Part shown: positions 55,996 to 64,000 of the stretch, piece after piece
How the letters are laid out: each line of letters begins with the position of its first letter
Numbering within the stretch: position 1 is the stretch's first letter
From: an uncultured Verrucomicrobiota bacterium
GTDB taxonomy: Bacteria; Verrucomicrobiota; Kiritimatiellia; CAJWTS01
Direction: 5' to 3'
DNA length: 64,000 bases
NCBI GenBank assembly: GCA_913047795.1
Contig: CAJWTS010000003.1
Coordinates: forward strand, 1-64,000
The notes under the pieces: generated by a model
Told to the model about the DNA's origin: nothing
Databases searched by the model: none
The model's input: the letters and a program-made list of their open reading frames with translations, nothing else
Made by a program: the position numbers and the translations under genes

Positions 55996-57165
55996 ATGAT
56001 TGCAATGAATTCCCCCGAAACAACCGGACTCAAGGATCAAATCCTCGTCATTGACGACGAATTCGGTCCGCGGGAGAGCATTCGTATCCTCTTTAAGCAT
56101 GACTACGATGTCGTCTGCGCGGACAGCGTCCGGGACGGCCTTGAGTTCTTACGGAATAATCCCCCGGATGTCGTCATTCTCGATATTTGCATGCCGTACA
56201 AAGACGGGCTTGCCGGTCTGCGCGAGATCCGCGCGATCGATCCGGCCGTCTCGATTGTGATGCTAACCGGCTTCGGCAGCCTGGATTCGGCACGGGAAGC
56301 CATGCAACACGGCGCAAACGACTACATCAAGAAACCTTTCGATACGAACGAGTTGAGCAATGTTGTCAAGCGCTACGTCAAGCGCACCAAGCTATCGCGA
56401 CGTGAAGCAACGATGATGTCCGAAGTGCAGTCCATCAACTCGGAACTGAACGAGCAACTACGGCAGAAAAACCACCTCGTTTCGCTCGGAGAAGCCTCGA
56501 GCGAACTGGTGCACGACCTGCGCAGCCCCCTCACCGTTATATCGGGGTACGTGCAACTGCTGGCCGAGGAGGTACAGGGCCTGCGGCAGATAGACAATCC
56601 TTCGATCCAAGAGATCGATTCCTACTTAAAAATCATCGATCGAAACGTTGGGCGATGCCGCGAAATGTCGGAGATGTGGCGTGACCTGGCCCGCAAAACG
56701 GGCAAGATGGAGCCCCTCTCGGTCAATCAGCTCCTCGAGGAGATTCGCGACAACGCATTTCCGACCGCTTCCCACGAAGAGATTGAACTCATGCTCGTGC
56801 CCGCCCCCGAGGACACCTACGTGCTGGCCAACCACAGCCAGCTTCATCGTGCGCTGCAGAACTTGGTCGGAAATGCGCTGGACGCGGTGCAGGACCACGA
56901 AGGTCGTATCGAGATTTCCGCCGAACAGTCCGGCGACGAGGCCCTGATCCACATTGTCGATAACGGATGCGGTATCTCCGCGGAAAATGTCGAAGAGGTC
57001 TTTACGCCGCACTACACGACCAAGCAAGGGTCGGGCGGCATGGGCATCGGCCTGATCATCTCGCGTAAGATAGTGGAGGCTCACAACGGCCGCCTGGATC
57101 TCGCCAATAACTCCGGTGCAGGCATTCACGCCGTCATCGGCTTGCCGATTTGCTCCCCAGCCTGA
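55996..57165 (+). CDS. Receiver-histidine kinase hybrid protein
   Basis: 389 residues. Receiver domain first (ILVIDDEFGPRESIR, phospho-acceptor in VVILDICMPYKDG, Thr in VMLTGFGS, Lys in IKKPFD). A coiled linker follows, then HisKA with His in LVHDLRSPLTVISGYVQLL and an HATPase (NLVGNALDAVQ, IVDNGCGI, GGMGIGLIISRKIVE). No sensor or membrane domain is present, so it is a cytoplasmic relay that receives phosphate from another kinase. Start ATG 55996 or 56005; a TTG at 55984 overlapping the previous stop is also possible. It is divergent from the synthase/two-kinase operon and may belong to the same circuit. Confidence 0.9.
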   Translation: MIAMNSPETTGLKDQILVIDDEFGPRESIRILFKHDYDVVCADSVRDGLEFLRNNPPDVVILDICMPYKDGLAGLREIRAIDPAVSIVMLTGFGSLDSAREAMQHGANDYIKKPFDTNELSNVVKRYVKRTKLSRREATMMSEVQSINSELNEQLRQKNHLVSLGEASSELVHDLRSPLTVISGYVQLLAEEVQGLRQIDNPSIQEIDSYLKIIDRNVGRCREMSEMWRDLARKTGKMEPLSVNQLLEEIRDNAFPTASHEEIELMLVPAPEDTYVLANHSQLHRALQNLVGNALDAVQDHEGRIEISAEQSGDEALIHIVDNGCGISAENVEEVFTPHYTTKQGSGGMGIGLIISRKIVEAHNGRLDLANNSGAGIHAVIGLPICSPA

Positions 57166-57276
57166 TCGCCCTCGCGTCGAGGCGGACACAATTGCCTTGC
57201 CTTATCGTCGGCGGGAAACACAATAGGCGGCACCGGGAAGACGGTCCCGATTAACCCGCGACGTGCATCGCTCCAG

Positions 57277-58068
57277 ATGACAACGGAACCCCCCAACCTC
57301 GCTGCCGAGCGCCCATACGACACGAATCGCAGCGATTACTTGGACCGCGTCGCGGCGACATTCGGCGACTACAAGCGCCGGAGCATCGAATTCTGCAAGC
57401 TTGCGACCGGCGAGCGTATCCTGGACGTGGGCTGCGGGACCGGCCAGGACGCAGTCATGATGGCCGGGTACGTCGGCCCCAGCGGACGGGTCACCGGGAT
57501 CGATCGTGAGGCATCGCTGATCGCCGAGGCCCAGGCCGCTGACGATACGGTTGACTTCCTGGTCGGCGACGTGATGACGCTGCCGTTCGACGACGGTCTG
57601 TACGATTGTACCCGCGCCGACCGCGTCTTTCAGCATCTCACCGCTCCCGTCGCAGCCCTTGCGGAAATGGTGCGTGTAACGGCAGTCGGCGGCCGAATTG
57701 TCGTTATCGACGTGGATTGGGATACTTTTGTCATCGACGCTTCCAACACGGAATTGACGCGTCGAATCATACGCTTTGCGAATGACTGTCAGGCCTGCGG
57801 TTGGGCAGGCCGACAACTCTACGGTCTGTTTCACGACGCATCCCTCGCAGAGGTTGAAGCGTACGGGGATTCGATCGTCGTGACCGATCTACAGGTCACT
57901 TTGCAATTGCTCGGATTGTCCTATTTCCTTGCGGAAGCTTGCCGCGCGAGTGCCGTGACGGAAGAAGAGGCCGCGGCTTGGATGGCCGAACTTGAGCAAC
58001 GGGACACAGCCGGCCGCTTTTTTGCTGGTATATCCGGCTACTGCGTGCGAGGACAGCGCAAGGACTAG
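57277..58068 (+). CDS. Class I SAM-dependent methyltransferase
   Basis: 263 residues. Motif I ILDVGCGTGQDAV, then SGRVTGIDREASLI with the acidic ribose-binding residue, VDFLVGDVMTLPFDDGLYDCTRADRVFQHL and VRVTAVGGRIVVIDVDWDT: a UbiE/Methyltransf_11-type fold. The substrate is unknown; the C-terminal ~90 residues are helical and may cap the substrate site. Start ATG 57277 lacks a strong ribosome-binding site. The zinc-ribbon membrane gene follows within about 14 bases. Confidence 0.88.
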   Translation: MTTEPPNLAAERPYDTNRSDYLDRVAATFGDYKRRSIEFCKLATGERILDVGCGTGQDAVMMAGYVGPSGRVTGIDREASLIAEAQAADDTVDFLVGDVMTLPFDDGLYDCTRADRVFQHLTAPVAALAEMVRVTAVGGRIVVIDVDWDTFVIDASNTELTRRIIRFANDCQACGWAGRQLYGLFHDASLAEVEAYGDSIVVTDLQVTLQLLGLSYFLAEACRASAVTEEEAAAWMAELEQRDTAGRFFAGISGYCVRGQRKD

Positions 58069-58082
58069 AATCCAAGGCGGAT

Positions 58083-58796
58083 ATCACGATAACTTGCGAA
58101 ACATGCGGCAATACGCTCTCGGTATCCGAGTACGCCAAGAGCGAAGACCTCAAGTGTACGACTTGTGGCGCCGAACTCAACAGACCACATCCGGTGACAC
58201 CTCGAACGGACGACGACGCGGATTCCGGGCGTCCCGCGCTTAAACTGGCAAAGCGTGAAGCACCCGAACCGGTTGTCGAAGTCCCTGAGGAGCCGTCGGC
58301 CCCTGGTGAGGGCAAAGCCACTCCTCAACCGGTCATAGCCTCGATCGCACAGACACGGCAATTCACCGCAGCGATTGACAAGCCCAAGCGTTCCATCAGC
58401 GGAACCTTTATCGGCTGGGCCTTGCTTGTGCTGATCGGCGTGCCGCTGGCGTGGTGGCGCTATCGCATCGTAGGTGGCGTGCAACTCGAAGCATTGAATA
58501 CCTTCGGGCGCACCTGGGGCCCGGCCGTGCTCCTGGCCTTCCACCTTACGGTCTGCGTCTTCGCATTCCGGGATGAATTCTTTGTGGGCATCATGTGCGT
58601 CCTGGTGCCGTTCTATTCCCTGATCCATATCTTCGGCCGAACGGATCTGGCCGCCGTGCGTGTTCCGCTGACTCTATTCCTGATCGCGATGGGACCGGAG
58701 ACGATGGCGGGCACGGCGTACTACCTCAGCGAGACATACCACGAAATCAGTGCCTGGATCGGCCAGTACGAACGCGAAGCAGGCCAGATCAACTGA
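58083..58796 (+). CDS. Zinc-ribbon membrane protein with non-canonical start
   Basis: About 237 residues. TCETCGNTLSVSE and CTTCGAEL at the N-terminus form a two-CxxC zinc ribbon of the kind found at the start of many PVC membrane proteins. A Pro/Glu-rich linker follows. Then come three to four hydrophobic segments (TFIGWALLVLIGVPLAWW, WGPAVLLAFHLTVCVFAF, FFVGIMCVLVPFYSLIHIF, VPLTLFLIAMGPETMAG). The zinc ribbon lies upstream of the first GTG (58194), and no ATG, GTG or TTG exists in this frame between the upstream stop at 57993 and the ribbon. AAGGCGG at 58074-58080 precedes ATC 58083 and ATA 58089, so a rare start codon or a sequence error must be assumed. Function unknown. Confidence 0.65.
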   Translation: MTITCETCGNTLSVSEYAKSEDLKCTTCGAELNRPHPVTPRTDDDADSGRPALKLAKREAPEPVVEVPEEPSAPGEGKATPQPVIASIAQTRQFTAAIDKPKRSISGTFIGWALLVLIGVPLAWWRYRIVGGVQLEALNTFGRTWGPAVLLAFHLTVCVFAFRDEFFVGIMCVLVPFYSLIHIFGRTDLAAVRVPLTLFLIAMGPETMAGTAYYLSETYHEISAWIGQYEREAGQIN

Positions 58797-59043
58797 TTAG
58801 GGATTCGGCTGCAGCCCGACAACCTTTCCCGGTCGAGATCTTTAGCCGGACATCGCATGCGCTGTCGTCGTTGCCTGTCCGCCTGTGGGGGAAAAGCTGA
58901 CCCGTGCGGCCAGTGTGATGCGAAACGGTGAATCGCCGATGCAGCCATATAGGCATACTGAAAACTGGCGCATCGACGTTTCGTGCCGCACCGGCGATGC
59001 GCGGCGCGCTCGTAGCAGACCACGCATGCAACATCCGAGTGAG

Positions 59044-59634
59044 TCAAGCTTCGAGGTGGCCCCGATCAACCGCCCGGTCGATCAACCGGCGCAGGTAAAC
59101 CCAGAGGCCGGGCGCGCCGTCGGCGATGCGCTCGTTACGTTCAAGAACCTGTGCCAGGCGAACGCCGTGCGCACGCCATGCATGGCCCTCCGTCATCAGG
59201 TTGTGTAGCAGCGGCTGCGCGCGATCGACCGCAACTGCAAAGCGGGCTTCCGCCGTCTCGTGGTGCTCAAATTCTTCCCAGAGAGCGTGGATTGCACGGC
59301 CCTGGTCCTCGGGCAAGAGCCCAAAGATACGCGTCGCCGCACGTCCCTCGCGTTCCGCCTGATCACGTCGGGCCTCCTCGTCATAGCAGAACGTATCGCC
59401 GGCATCGATTTCGACCAGGTCATGAATCACGAGCATCTTAAGCACCTTTAACAAGTCGAGGTCTGGTTCAGCCGCGTGTTCGCACAGGACCACGGCCATC
59501 AAGGTGAGGTGCCACGAATGTTCCGCATCGTTTTCCCTGCGCGAACGATCCAACAAGACGGTCTGCCGCAGGATGTGCTTAAGCTTGTCGGCCTCAAGCA
59601 CAAACTCGATCTGTCGCTCCAGCGAATCAGCCAT
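59044..59634 (-). CDS. HD-domain hydrolase, YfbR/HDDC2-like 5'-nucleotidase family
   Basis: 196 residues. Metal ligands: His 39 in DAEHSWH, His 71-Asp 72 in IHDLVEIDAGDTF, and the last Asp in AVAVDRAQPLLHN. EHSWH-x-HDLxEIxAGD is the pattern of YfbR/HDDC2 enzymes that dephosphorylate deoxynucleoside monophosphates; related proteins hydrolyse other nucleotides. Its start overlaps the coaB stop region by eight bases, so it is the fourth gene of the argS operon. Likely a nucleotide housekeeping enzyme. Confidence 0.87.
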   Translation of the reverse strand: MADSLERQIEFVLEADKLKHILRQTVLLDRSRRENDAEHSWHLTLMAVVLCEHAAEPDLDLLKVLKMLVIHDLVEIDAGDTFCYDEEARRDQAEREGRAATRIFGLLPEDQGRAIHALWEEFEHHETAEARFAVAVDRAQPLLHNLMTEGHAWRAHGVRLAQVLERNERIADGAPGLWVYLRRLIDRAVDRGHLEA

Positions 59635-60277
59635 CTTGCGCGATCGTCCGGGGTGCCGGCAGCCCTTGCAAGATCCGGTGGGCCACGTCGCGTTTGCTCA
59701 TCGGGGGAACATCAATCCGCCCACCGGCGGCGGTCAGTATCAGGACCTTGTTCCGGTCGCTTTCCATGCCCCATTCCGACGAACCGACATCGTTGGCCAC
59801 GATCATGTCGAGGGATTTTTCGCTCAATTTCCGCAGGGCCTCGGCTTCCAGATTCTCGGTTTCAGCGGCAAACCCGATGAAGAAACGATCGCCTTTCATC
59901 GAGGCGACCGACTTCAGAATGTCCGGCGTGGGCTCCAGTTCGAGTTGGCGACCCAGCTTCTCCTTCTTGACCTTCTCCGCATGACACTTCACCGGGCGCG
60001 AGTCAGCCACCGCGGCGCACATGATCAGAACGTCACAGGCCGCGACGCGTGCAACGACCGCGGCGCACATCTCGGCTGCCGTGACAACGCGGGTCAGCGA
60101 AATACTAGATGGAGCCGTCAGGCTGACAGGTCCGCTGACGAGATCAACCCTATGCCCCAGACTGGCTGCCACCTCGGCGATGGCGTAACCCATCTTGCCC
60201 GAGGAACGGTTACTGATGTAACGCACCGGATCGATCGGCTCACGCGTCGGTCCAGCTGTAACAAGAATGTTCACCAC
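59627..60277 (-). CDS. coaB: Phosphopantothenate-cysteine ligase, standalone CoaB
   Basis: 216 residues, equal to the CoaB half of the usual CoaBC fusion. ILVTAGPTREPIDPVRYISNRSSGKMGYAIAEVA is the hallmark nucleotide-binding start; AAVADSRP and the KVKKEKLG lysine loop follow, then GFAAETENLEAEALRKLSEK and VANDVGSSEWGMES. It joins 4'-phosphopantothenate to cysteine in coenzyme A synthesis. The decarboxylase half (CoaC) is not in this window and must be encoded elsewhere. ATG 60277 lies 34 bases after the OmpH-like gene. Confidence 0.93.
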   Translation of the reverse strand: MVNILVTAGPTREPIDPVRYISNRSSGKMGYAIAEVAASLGHRVDLVSGPVSLTAPSSISLTRVVTAAEMCAAVVARVAACDVLIMCAAVADSRPVKCHAEKVKKEKLGRQLELEPTPDILKSVASMKGDRFFIGFAAETENLEAEALRKLSEKSLDMIVANDVGSSEWGMESDRNKVLILTAAGGRIDVPPMSKRDVAHRILQGLPAPRTIAQDG

Positions 60278-60311
60278 GGTCCGGACGTTACGCCATCCGG
60301 GACAACCGCAA

Positions 60312-60860
60312 CTACTGGGACGCCGGTCCCGCAGCAGCTACGACGTCGTCGGTAACGTCGATCGTACTGCGCATGTATACGAGTTGCGGGTTGCGCGCCA
60401 CAATCACGTGCAATCGCCGCTTATGTGCCACCTGGTTAATGTGTGGCTGCAGGCGCTCACGATACGTGGCCTGCAATTCGCCCTGCCGGCGCCGGCTTTC
60501 ATCCAGTACGCCGCGCACTTCGCCCTGAAATTTCGCGTCCAATTCCATGATCGCGCCCTGGGCCGCAGGGCGCTCCTCTTCGGACACGGTCCGCATGCGC
60601 TCCTCCATTATGCGGCGCTGTTCCTGATAACGATTCTGCGCACTGCGTGCGGTCGTGGTTGCGACCTGCTGCAAATCCTTCATGTCAGCCCCAAACTCTT
60701 CTGCCATCCCCAGATCGCGCAGAGCGCGGTCGATGTCGAGCACCCCGACCCGGTGCGGCCGATTCACGAATATGCCGACAACAAGCAGGACCAGCAGGAC
60801 CCCCGCGTATAAAACCTCGTAGCCTCTAAACCCGCCCTTTTTCTCTTCGGAATTCGTCAT
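60312..60860 (-). CDS. OmpH/Skp-like membrane-anchored coiled-coil protein
   Basis: 182 residues. One N-terminal membrane anchor (YEVLYAGVLLVLLVVGIFV) and then VGVLDIDRALRDLG, the OmpH start (VGVVD). A coiled coil rich in Glu/Arg/Gln (RYQEQRRIMEERMRT, AIMELDAKFQGEVRG) follows, closing with LHVIVARNPQLVYMRSTIDVTDDVV, the Skp end strand. Skp is a periplasmic chaperone for outer-membrane proteins; this version seems to stay attached to the inner membrane. Start ATG 60860 with AGAAAGG upstream; longer versions add only Arg-rich residues. It lies between argS and coaB. Confidence 0.8.
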   Translation of the reverse strand: MTNSEEKKGGFRGYEVLYAGVLLVLLVVGIFVNRPHRVGVLDIDRALRDLGMAEEFGADMKDLQQVATTTARSAQNRYQEQRRIMEERMRTVSEEERPAAQGAIMELDAKFQGEVRGVLDESRRRQGELQATYRERLQPHINQVAHKRRLHVIVARNPQLVYMRSTIDVTDDVVAAAGPASQ

Positions 60861-60958
60861 TCTATTTACCTTTCTTCGCACATCCCAAATAAGCCCTCGG
60901 TGCCCGCGGCGACGTCCACCCACAGGCAATGACACCTCTCATGTGTCGTCCGCTCTTA

Positions 60959-62680
60959 TCAGATACGCTTCGGGGTTTCAATACCCAGAAGTGACAGACC
61001 CTGCCGCAAGACGTCAGCCACAATACCGCAGAGCCTCACACGGCTCTCCCTGACGCCCTCATCAGCACGTAAAAATGGCACATTCTGATAGAACGTACTG
61101 TACATTCCGGCCAATTCATAGAGGTAATCCGCCAGCACATTCGGCCGAAAGTTCTCACCCGCCTGGATCACGATGCCGGCGAATTGCAGCAGGTGCACCG
61201 CCAGTTTTCGTTCCACGGATTCTCCCAGGATCACCGGGTATTCCGCCAGGCTAACGGCGGGATGACGCTCGGCGTACTTGTCCAATACGCTACTGATACG
61301 GGCACAGGCATATTGCAGATAGGGACCGGAATTGCCGTTTAAGGCCAATGCTTTCTCCCACGTAAACGTTACGGCACTCTGCGGGTTCTGGCTCAGGTCC
61401 GCATATTTGACTGCACCGATTCCGACCATGCGCGCAATCTCGTCCTGCTGGTCCGGCGGTATGTCCGGGCTCGACTCGGCGACCACCGCGCGCGCGCGTT
61501 CCTCGGCTTCATCCAGCAGTGCATCCAGCCGAATCACATTTCCTTCGCGCGTTGAAAACGCGCCTTGCGGCAAACGCATCAATCCAAACCAGACATGTTC
61601 CAGGCTGGCTGTGTAGCCCAGACGTGCGGCGATGGCAAAAACCTGTTTGAAATGTAACTGCTGCCGTTCATCGGTGACATAGATGATCCGCGACGCCGCC
61701 AGTTGCTCGACACGACTGCGCACCGTCGCAATGTCCGTCGTCGCATAGTTAAAGCCCCCATCGCTCTTGCGCACGATACAGGCGGGTAACCCTTCCTCCT
61801 CAAGAAAGACAACGATCGCACCCTCGCTCGGTCGCGCCAGCCCACGCGCCTCCAGATCGGACACCGTGTCCGGCAGCTGATCGTTGTAAAAACTCTCGCC
61901 GCGCGACAGGTCGTAACGGATACCCAGGCGCGCATAGATACGTTCCAATTCCTTGAGGCTCAGCTCCACGAAACGGCGCCACAAGGCCGTGTTCTCCTCG
62001 TCCCCTGCTTGCAGCTTAACCAACTCTTGGCGACAACACGTAAGCCAGTCTTCGTCCGTCTTGGTTTTCTCGTAACTCTCTACGTAGAGGCGCTCGAGCT
62101 CGGCCATCGGCGACTGCTCCAGTGCTTCGGCATCGCCGGATTCGCGCCAGCCCATGATTGTAATGCCGAACTGGGTCCCCCAATCGCCCAAATGATTGTC
62201 GGCAACCACCTCGTATCCGATAAACCGCAGCATGCGATCAATCGCCGAACCAATATTGTGTGATCGGAGATGACCGATATGCAGCGGCTTGGCGATGTTG
62301 GGCGCACCGTAGTCCATCACCACGCGCTGTCCTTCTCCCGGCACAGGCACACCCAGACGTGGATCGCCGCCCATTGCAACGATCTGGGCCGCTATCCAGT
62401 CGGTATTCAAATAGATATTGATGAAGCCCGGACCGGCGATCTCCAGCTTTTCCACAGCTTCATGATCTGCACCGCTATTGACGACGGATTCGGCGATCCG
62501 GCGGGGATTCTGTTGCAGCACACGCGCCAGGCCCATCGCGGCGTTGCATTGGTAGTCGCCGAACCCCTCAACCGTGGTCGCTACCACGGCAATCTCAACC
62601 GATTCGAGATCGTGATCTGGAAAACAGGACGCAAAGACGCCCGTCATCCAGTCAGATAAGGTCGTATCGAGAAGTTCCAT
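60959..62680 (-). CDS. argS: Arginyl-tRNA synthetase
   Basis: 573 residues, full length. The N-terminal Add1 domain for the tRNA D-loop is present (TVEGFGDYQCNAAMGLARVL, GPGFINIYL). MDYGAPNIAKPLHIGHLRS holds the HIGH motif at 134-137. YVTDERQQLHFKQVFAIAARLG is followed by FGLMRLPQGAFSTREGNVI in the KMSK place, where Lys is replaced as in many ArgS. The DALR anticodon-binding domain ends the protein (YLQYACARISSVL ... LYELAGMYSTFYQNVPFLRA). It charges tRNA-Arg. First gene of the operon with the Skp-like, coaB and HD genes; divergent from rpsU. Confidence 0.97.
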   Translation of the reverse strand: MELLDTTLSDWMTGVFASCFPDHDLESVEIAVVATTVEGFGDYQCNAAMGLARVLQQNPRRIAESVVNSGADHEAVEKLEIAGPGFINIYLNTDWIAAQIVAMGGDPRLGVPVPGEGQRVVMDYGAPNIAKPLHIGHLRSHNIGSAIDRMLRFIGYEVVADNHLGDWGTQFGITIMGWRESGDAEALEQSPMAELERLYVESYEKTKTDEDWLTCCRQELVKLQAGDEENTALWRRFVELSLKELERIYARLGIRYDLSRGESFYNDQLPDTVSDLEARGLARPSEGAIVVFLEEEGLPACIVRKSDGGFNYATTDIATVRSRVEQLAASRIIYVTDERQQLHFKQVFAIAARLGYTASLEHVWFGLMRLPQGAFSTREGNVIRLDALLDEAEERARAVVAESSPDIPPDQQDEIARMVGIGAVKYADLSQNPQSAVTFTWEKALALNGNSGPYLQYACARISSVLDKYAERHPAVSLAEYPVILGESVERKLAVHLLQFAGIVIQAGENFRPNVLADYLYELAGMYSTFYQNVPFLRADEGVRESRVRLCGIVADVLRQGLSLLGIETPKRI

Positions 62681-62711
62681 TCACCTATTCCTCGCTGCGC
62701 AAAGGGGGCTA

Positions 62712-62739
62712 CTTATAGCACGAAATCCAACGCTTGAAA
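62712..62739 (-). promoter_or_regulatory. Probable argS operon promoter
   Basis: On the minus strand TTTCAA, 16 bases, TATAAG, about 32 bases upstream of ATG 62680. Confidence 0.45.
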
Positions 62740-62833
62740 GCTATATCACTAGTCTTTTCGCAATTTTGATAGCGCGACATGCTCCATCTGAAGGGCGCGG
62801 GCAAAACAAGTTTCGTTTTTTTGATCCCTCGTG

Positions 62834-62862
62834 TTGACGGGCCACGAACGCCGGATTAAAGT
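62834..62862 (+). promoter_or_regulatory. rpsU promoter
   Basis: TTGACG, a 17-base spacer and TAAAGT, about 58 bases before the start codon: the best sigma-70-type promoter seen in the window, fitting a ribosomal-protein gene. Confidence 0.6.
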
Positions 62863-62919
62863 GTCTGCCCTTTCGCGTCAGATAGAACGCGATACGTGAT
62901 CAGGAAAGAGAGGAAACTC

Positions 62920-63093
62920 GTGGTTCAAGTCAAGGTAAAGAAGGGCGAATCCGTCGAGAGGGCGCTTCGCCGACTGAAAAAGATCATGGATCGTGAAGGC
63001 ACGCTCAAAGATCTACGTGCACATCGCTACTTCGAGAAGCCGAGCGAGAAAAAGCGCCGTAAGTCTGCACGGGCACGTTCGCGAACCATATAA
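62920..63093 (+). CDS. rpsU: Ribosomal protein bS21
   Basis: 57 residues. VQVKVKKGESVERALRRLKK followed by a basic tail (SEKKRRKSARARSRT) is a clear bS21, the small-subunit protein near the anti-Shine-Dalgarno end of 16S rRNA. Start GTG 62920, preceded by AGAGAGGAAA; an earlier in-frame GTG at 62896 would add eight charged residues not normal for the family. Transcribed alone from its own promoter and followed by a good terminator hairpin. Confidence 0.95.
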   Translation: MVQVKVKKGESVERALRRLKKIMDREGTLKDLRAHRYFEKPSEKKRRKSARARSRTI

Positions 63094-63122
63094 ATTTTTC
63101 TCCCGCCATGCCTAGTCGGGAC

Positions 63123-63160
63123 AAGCTCTCTGGAGCACCACTCCAGGGAGCTTTTAATTT
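63123..63160 (+). terminator. Hairpin terminator after rpsU, overlapping the next gene's ribosome-binding site
   Basis: AAGCTCTCTGGAG pairs with CTCCAGGGAGCTT (one G-U wobble) across a five-base loop, followed by TTTTAATTT. The 3' arm contains GGGAG, the only Shine-Dalgarno-like sequence before ATG 63164. Confidence 0.7.
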
Positions 63161-63163
63161 GTC

Positions 63164-64000
63164 ATGATTTTCAGCGTGTCCACACGGTGGAACAAGTATC
63201 GCCACACGACCGGCGAAGCGCTCGTTCAGGAAATTCTCGATCTCGGCGTTGACCACATAGAGCTCGGATACGACCTGACGATCGATCTCGTACCGGGCGT
63301 ACGCAAGATGGTCGACGACGGCGCGGTCAAGGTCGCGAGTGTGCATAACTATTGCCCCGTCCCGATCGGCGCACCCATGGGACACCCGGAACTCTTCACC
63401 TTTGCCGATAGCGACTATCGGGTCCGCGAGAATGCGGTGCGCTATACGTCCAACACGATCGAATTCGCCGCCGAACTCGGCGCGACGCGCGTGGTGATGC
63501 ACTGCGGCAACGCAAAAATGCCCAGCCTCACGCGTAAACTTATCGGACTATGGGAAGATGACCTTCAGTTCACCGAGAAATACGAAAAATTGAAAATGAA
63601 GTTGCTCGTGCGTCGCGACAAGAAGGTCGCAAAGGTCTTGCCCTATCTCTACCAATGCCTCGAACAGATGCTGCCCCTGCTCGAGCAGACCGGTGTGGCG
63701 CTCTGCCTTGAGAACCTTCCCACCTGGGAAGCGATTCCGACCGAAACAGAGGCCGAAGCGCTGTTCAAACACTTCGATTCGCCACACATCCGCTATTGGC
63801 ACGACATCGGTCACGGACAGATTCGTCACAACCTCGGTTTCATCAACCATATTCGCTGGTTCGAACGACTCCGGCCCTATCTCGCGGGCATGCACGTGCA
63901 CGACGTCCGCAGGCCGGCCATGGACCATCTCGCACCCTCACAGGGCACCGTGAAATTCGACGAATTTACGCCGCATCTCGATCCGACGACGCTGGGCGTG
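63164..64000 (+). CDS. Sugar-phosphate isomerase/epimerase-like TIM barrel, cut by the window end
   Basis: 279 codons are visible and the frame is open to the right edge. FSVSTRWNKYRHTTGEALVQ, LGVDHIELGYDLT, VKVASVHNYCPVP, GATRVVMHCGNA, VALCLENLPTWEAIPTE, IRYWHDIGHGQIRHN and LAGMHVHDVR give the beta-strands and metal ligands (Glu in LEN, Asp/His in HDIGH, His in HVHD) of the xylose-isomerase-like/AP endonuclease 2 fold. An insertion of Lys/Arg-rich helices (EKYEKLKMKLLVRRDKKVAK) is a little unusual. The substrate is unknown. GGGAG 13 bases upstream lies inside the rpsU terminator hairpin. Confidence 0.8.
   Translation, partial: MIFSVSTRWNKYRHTTGEALVQEILDLGVDHIELGYDLTIDLVPGVRKMVDDGAVKVASVHNYCPVPIGAPMGHPELFTFADSDYRVRENAVRYTSNTIEFAAELGATRVVMHCGNAKMPSLTRKLIGLWEDDLQFTEKYEKLKMKLLVRRDKKVAKVLPYLYQCLEQMLPLLEQTGVALCLENLPTWEAIPTETEAEALFKHFDSPHIRYWHDIGHGQIRHNLGFINHIRWFERLRPYLAGMHVHDVRRPAMDHLAPSQGTVKFDEFTPHLDPTTLGV

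Overview
The window looks like one contig of a Gram-negative, moderately high-GC bacterium. The gene repertoire points to the PVC superphylum, most likely Kiritimatiellota or Verrucomicrobiota. The indicators are large secreted lamin-tail/CotH proteins, right-handed beta-helix proteins, phytanoyl-CoA dioxygenase and Gfo/Idh/MocA enzymes, sugar-phosphate-isomerase TIM barrels, PQQ-type beta-propellers, FadL porins, and bS21, ArgS and OmpH of bacterial type. This assignment is from protein character only; no database was searched. No rRNA, tRNA, CRISPR array or complete insertion sequence was seen.

Region by region. 0-3.4 kb: the 3' end of a surface-protein gene (apparently frameshifted, ending at a REP-like palindrome), a GH127-like glycosidase relative and a membrane protein. 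3.8-8.6 kb: a coupled SbcD/YhaO-like nuclease and SbcC/YhaN-like membrane ATPase with a novel C-terminal extension and foreign-looking codon use. 8.7-23.5 kb: a catabolic patchwork of aminotransferase, SDR, GFA protein, TIM-barrel isomerase, Gfo/Idh oxidoreductase, FAD oxidoreductase, two beta-helix proteins, FadL, CNNM/CorC-type protein, VanX-like dipeptidase and PhyH dioxygenase. 23.6-26.5 kb: a purine-catabolism module (PuuD-like urate oxidase membrane domain, adenine deaminase) divergent from a nitrilase-family amidohydrolase, with promoters for both directions. 26.6-35.9 kb: a secreted alpha/beta hydrolase and a five-gene operon (SGNH hydrolase, two PQQ propellers, LolD-like ATPase, giant FtsX-type permease). 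36-38.8 kb: a gene-poor stretch with a thioredoxin-like protein, a decayed MuiA-like gene, a small frameshifted gene, a Lys-rich small protein and an RRM protein.

39.0-54.7 kb is the most interesting block: eight genes in one direction. A ketoacyl synthase (with Asn replacing the second catalytic His) is translationally coupled to two histidine kinases and an NtrC-type regulator. These are followed by a VTC polyphosphate-polymerase domain protein, a DUF4956 membrane protein, an HlyD-like adaptor and a 1922-residue secreted lamin-tail/CotH-kinase protein. It reads as a signal-controlled envelope system joining polyphosphate synthesis to a secreted kinase-fold protein. Divergent from it are a shortened FadL-like porin and a receiver-histidine kinase hybrid.

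57-64 kb: a methyltransferase, a zinc-ribbon membrane protein lacking a normal start codon, and a housekeeping operon (argS, Skp/OmpH-like, standalone CoaB, HD hydrolase) divergent from rpsU, with a further TIM-barrel isomerase running off the window end.
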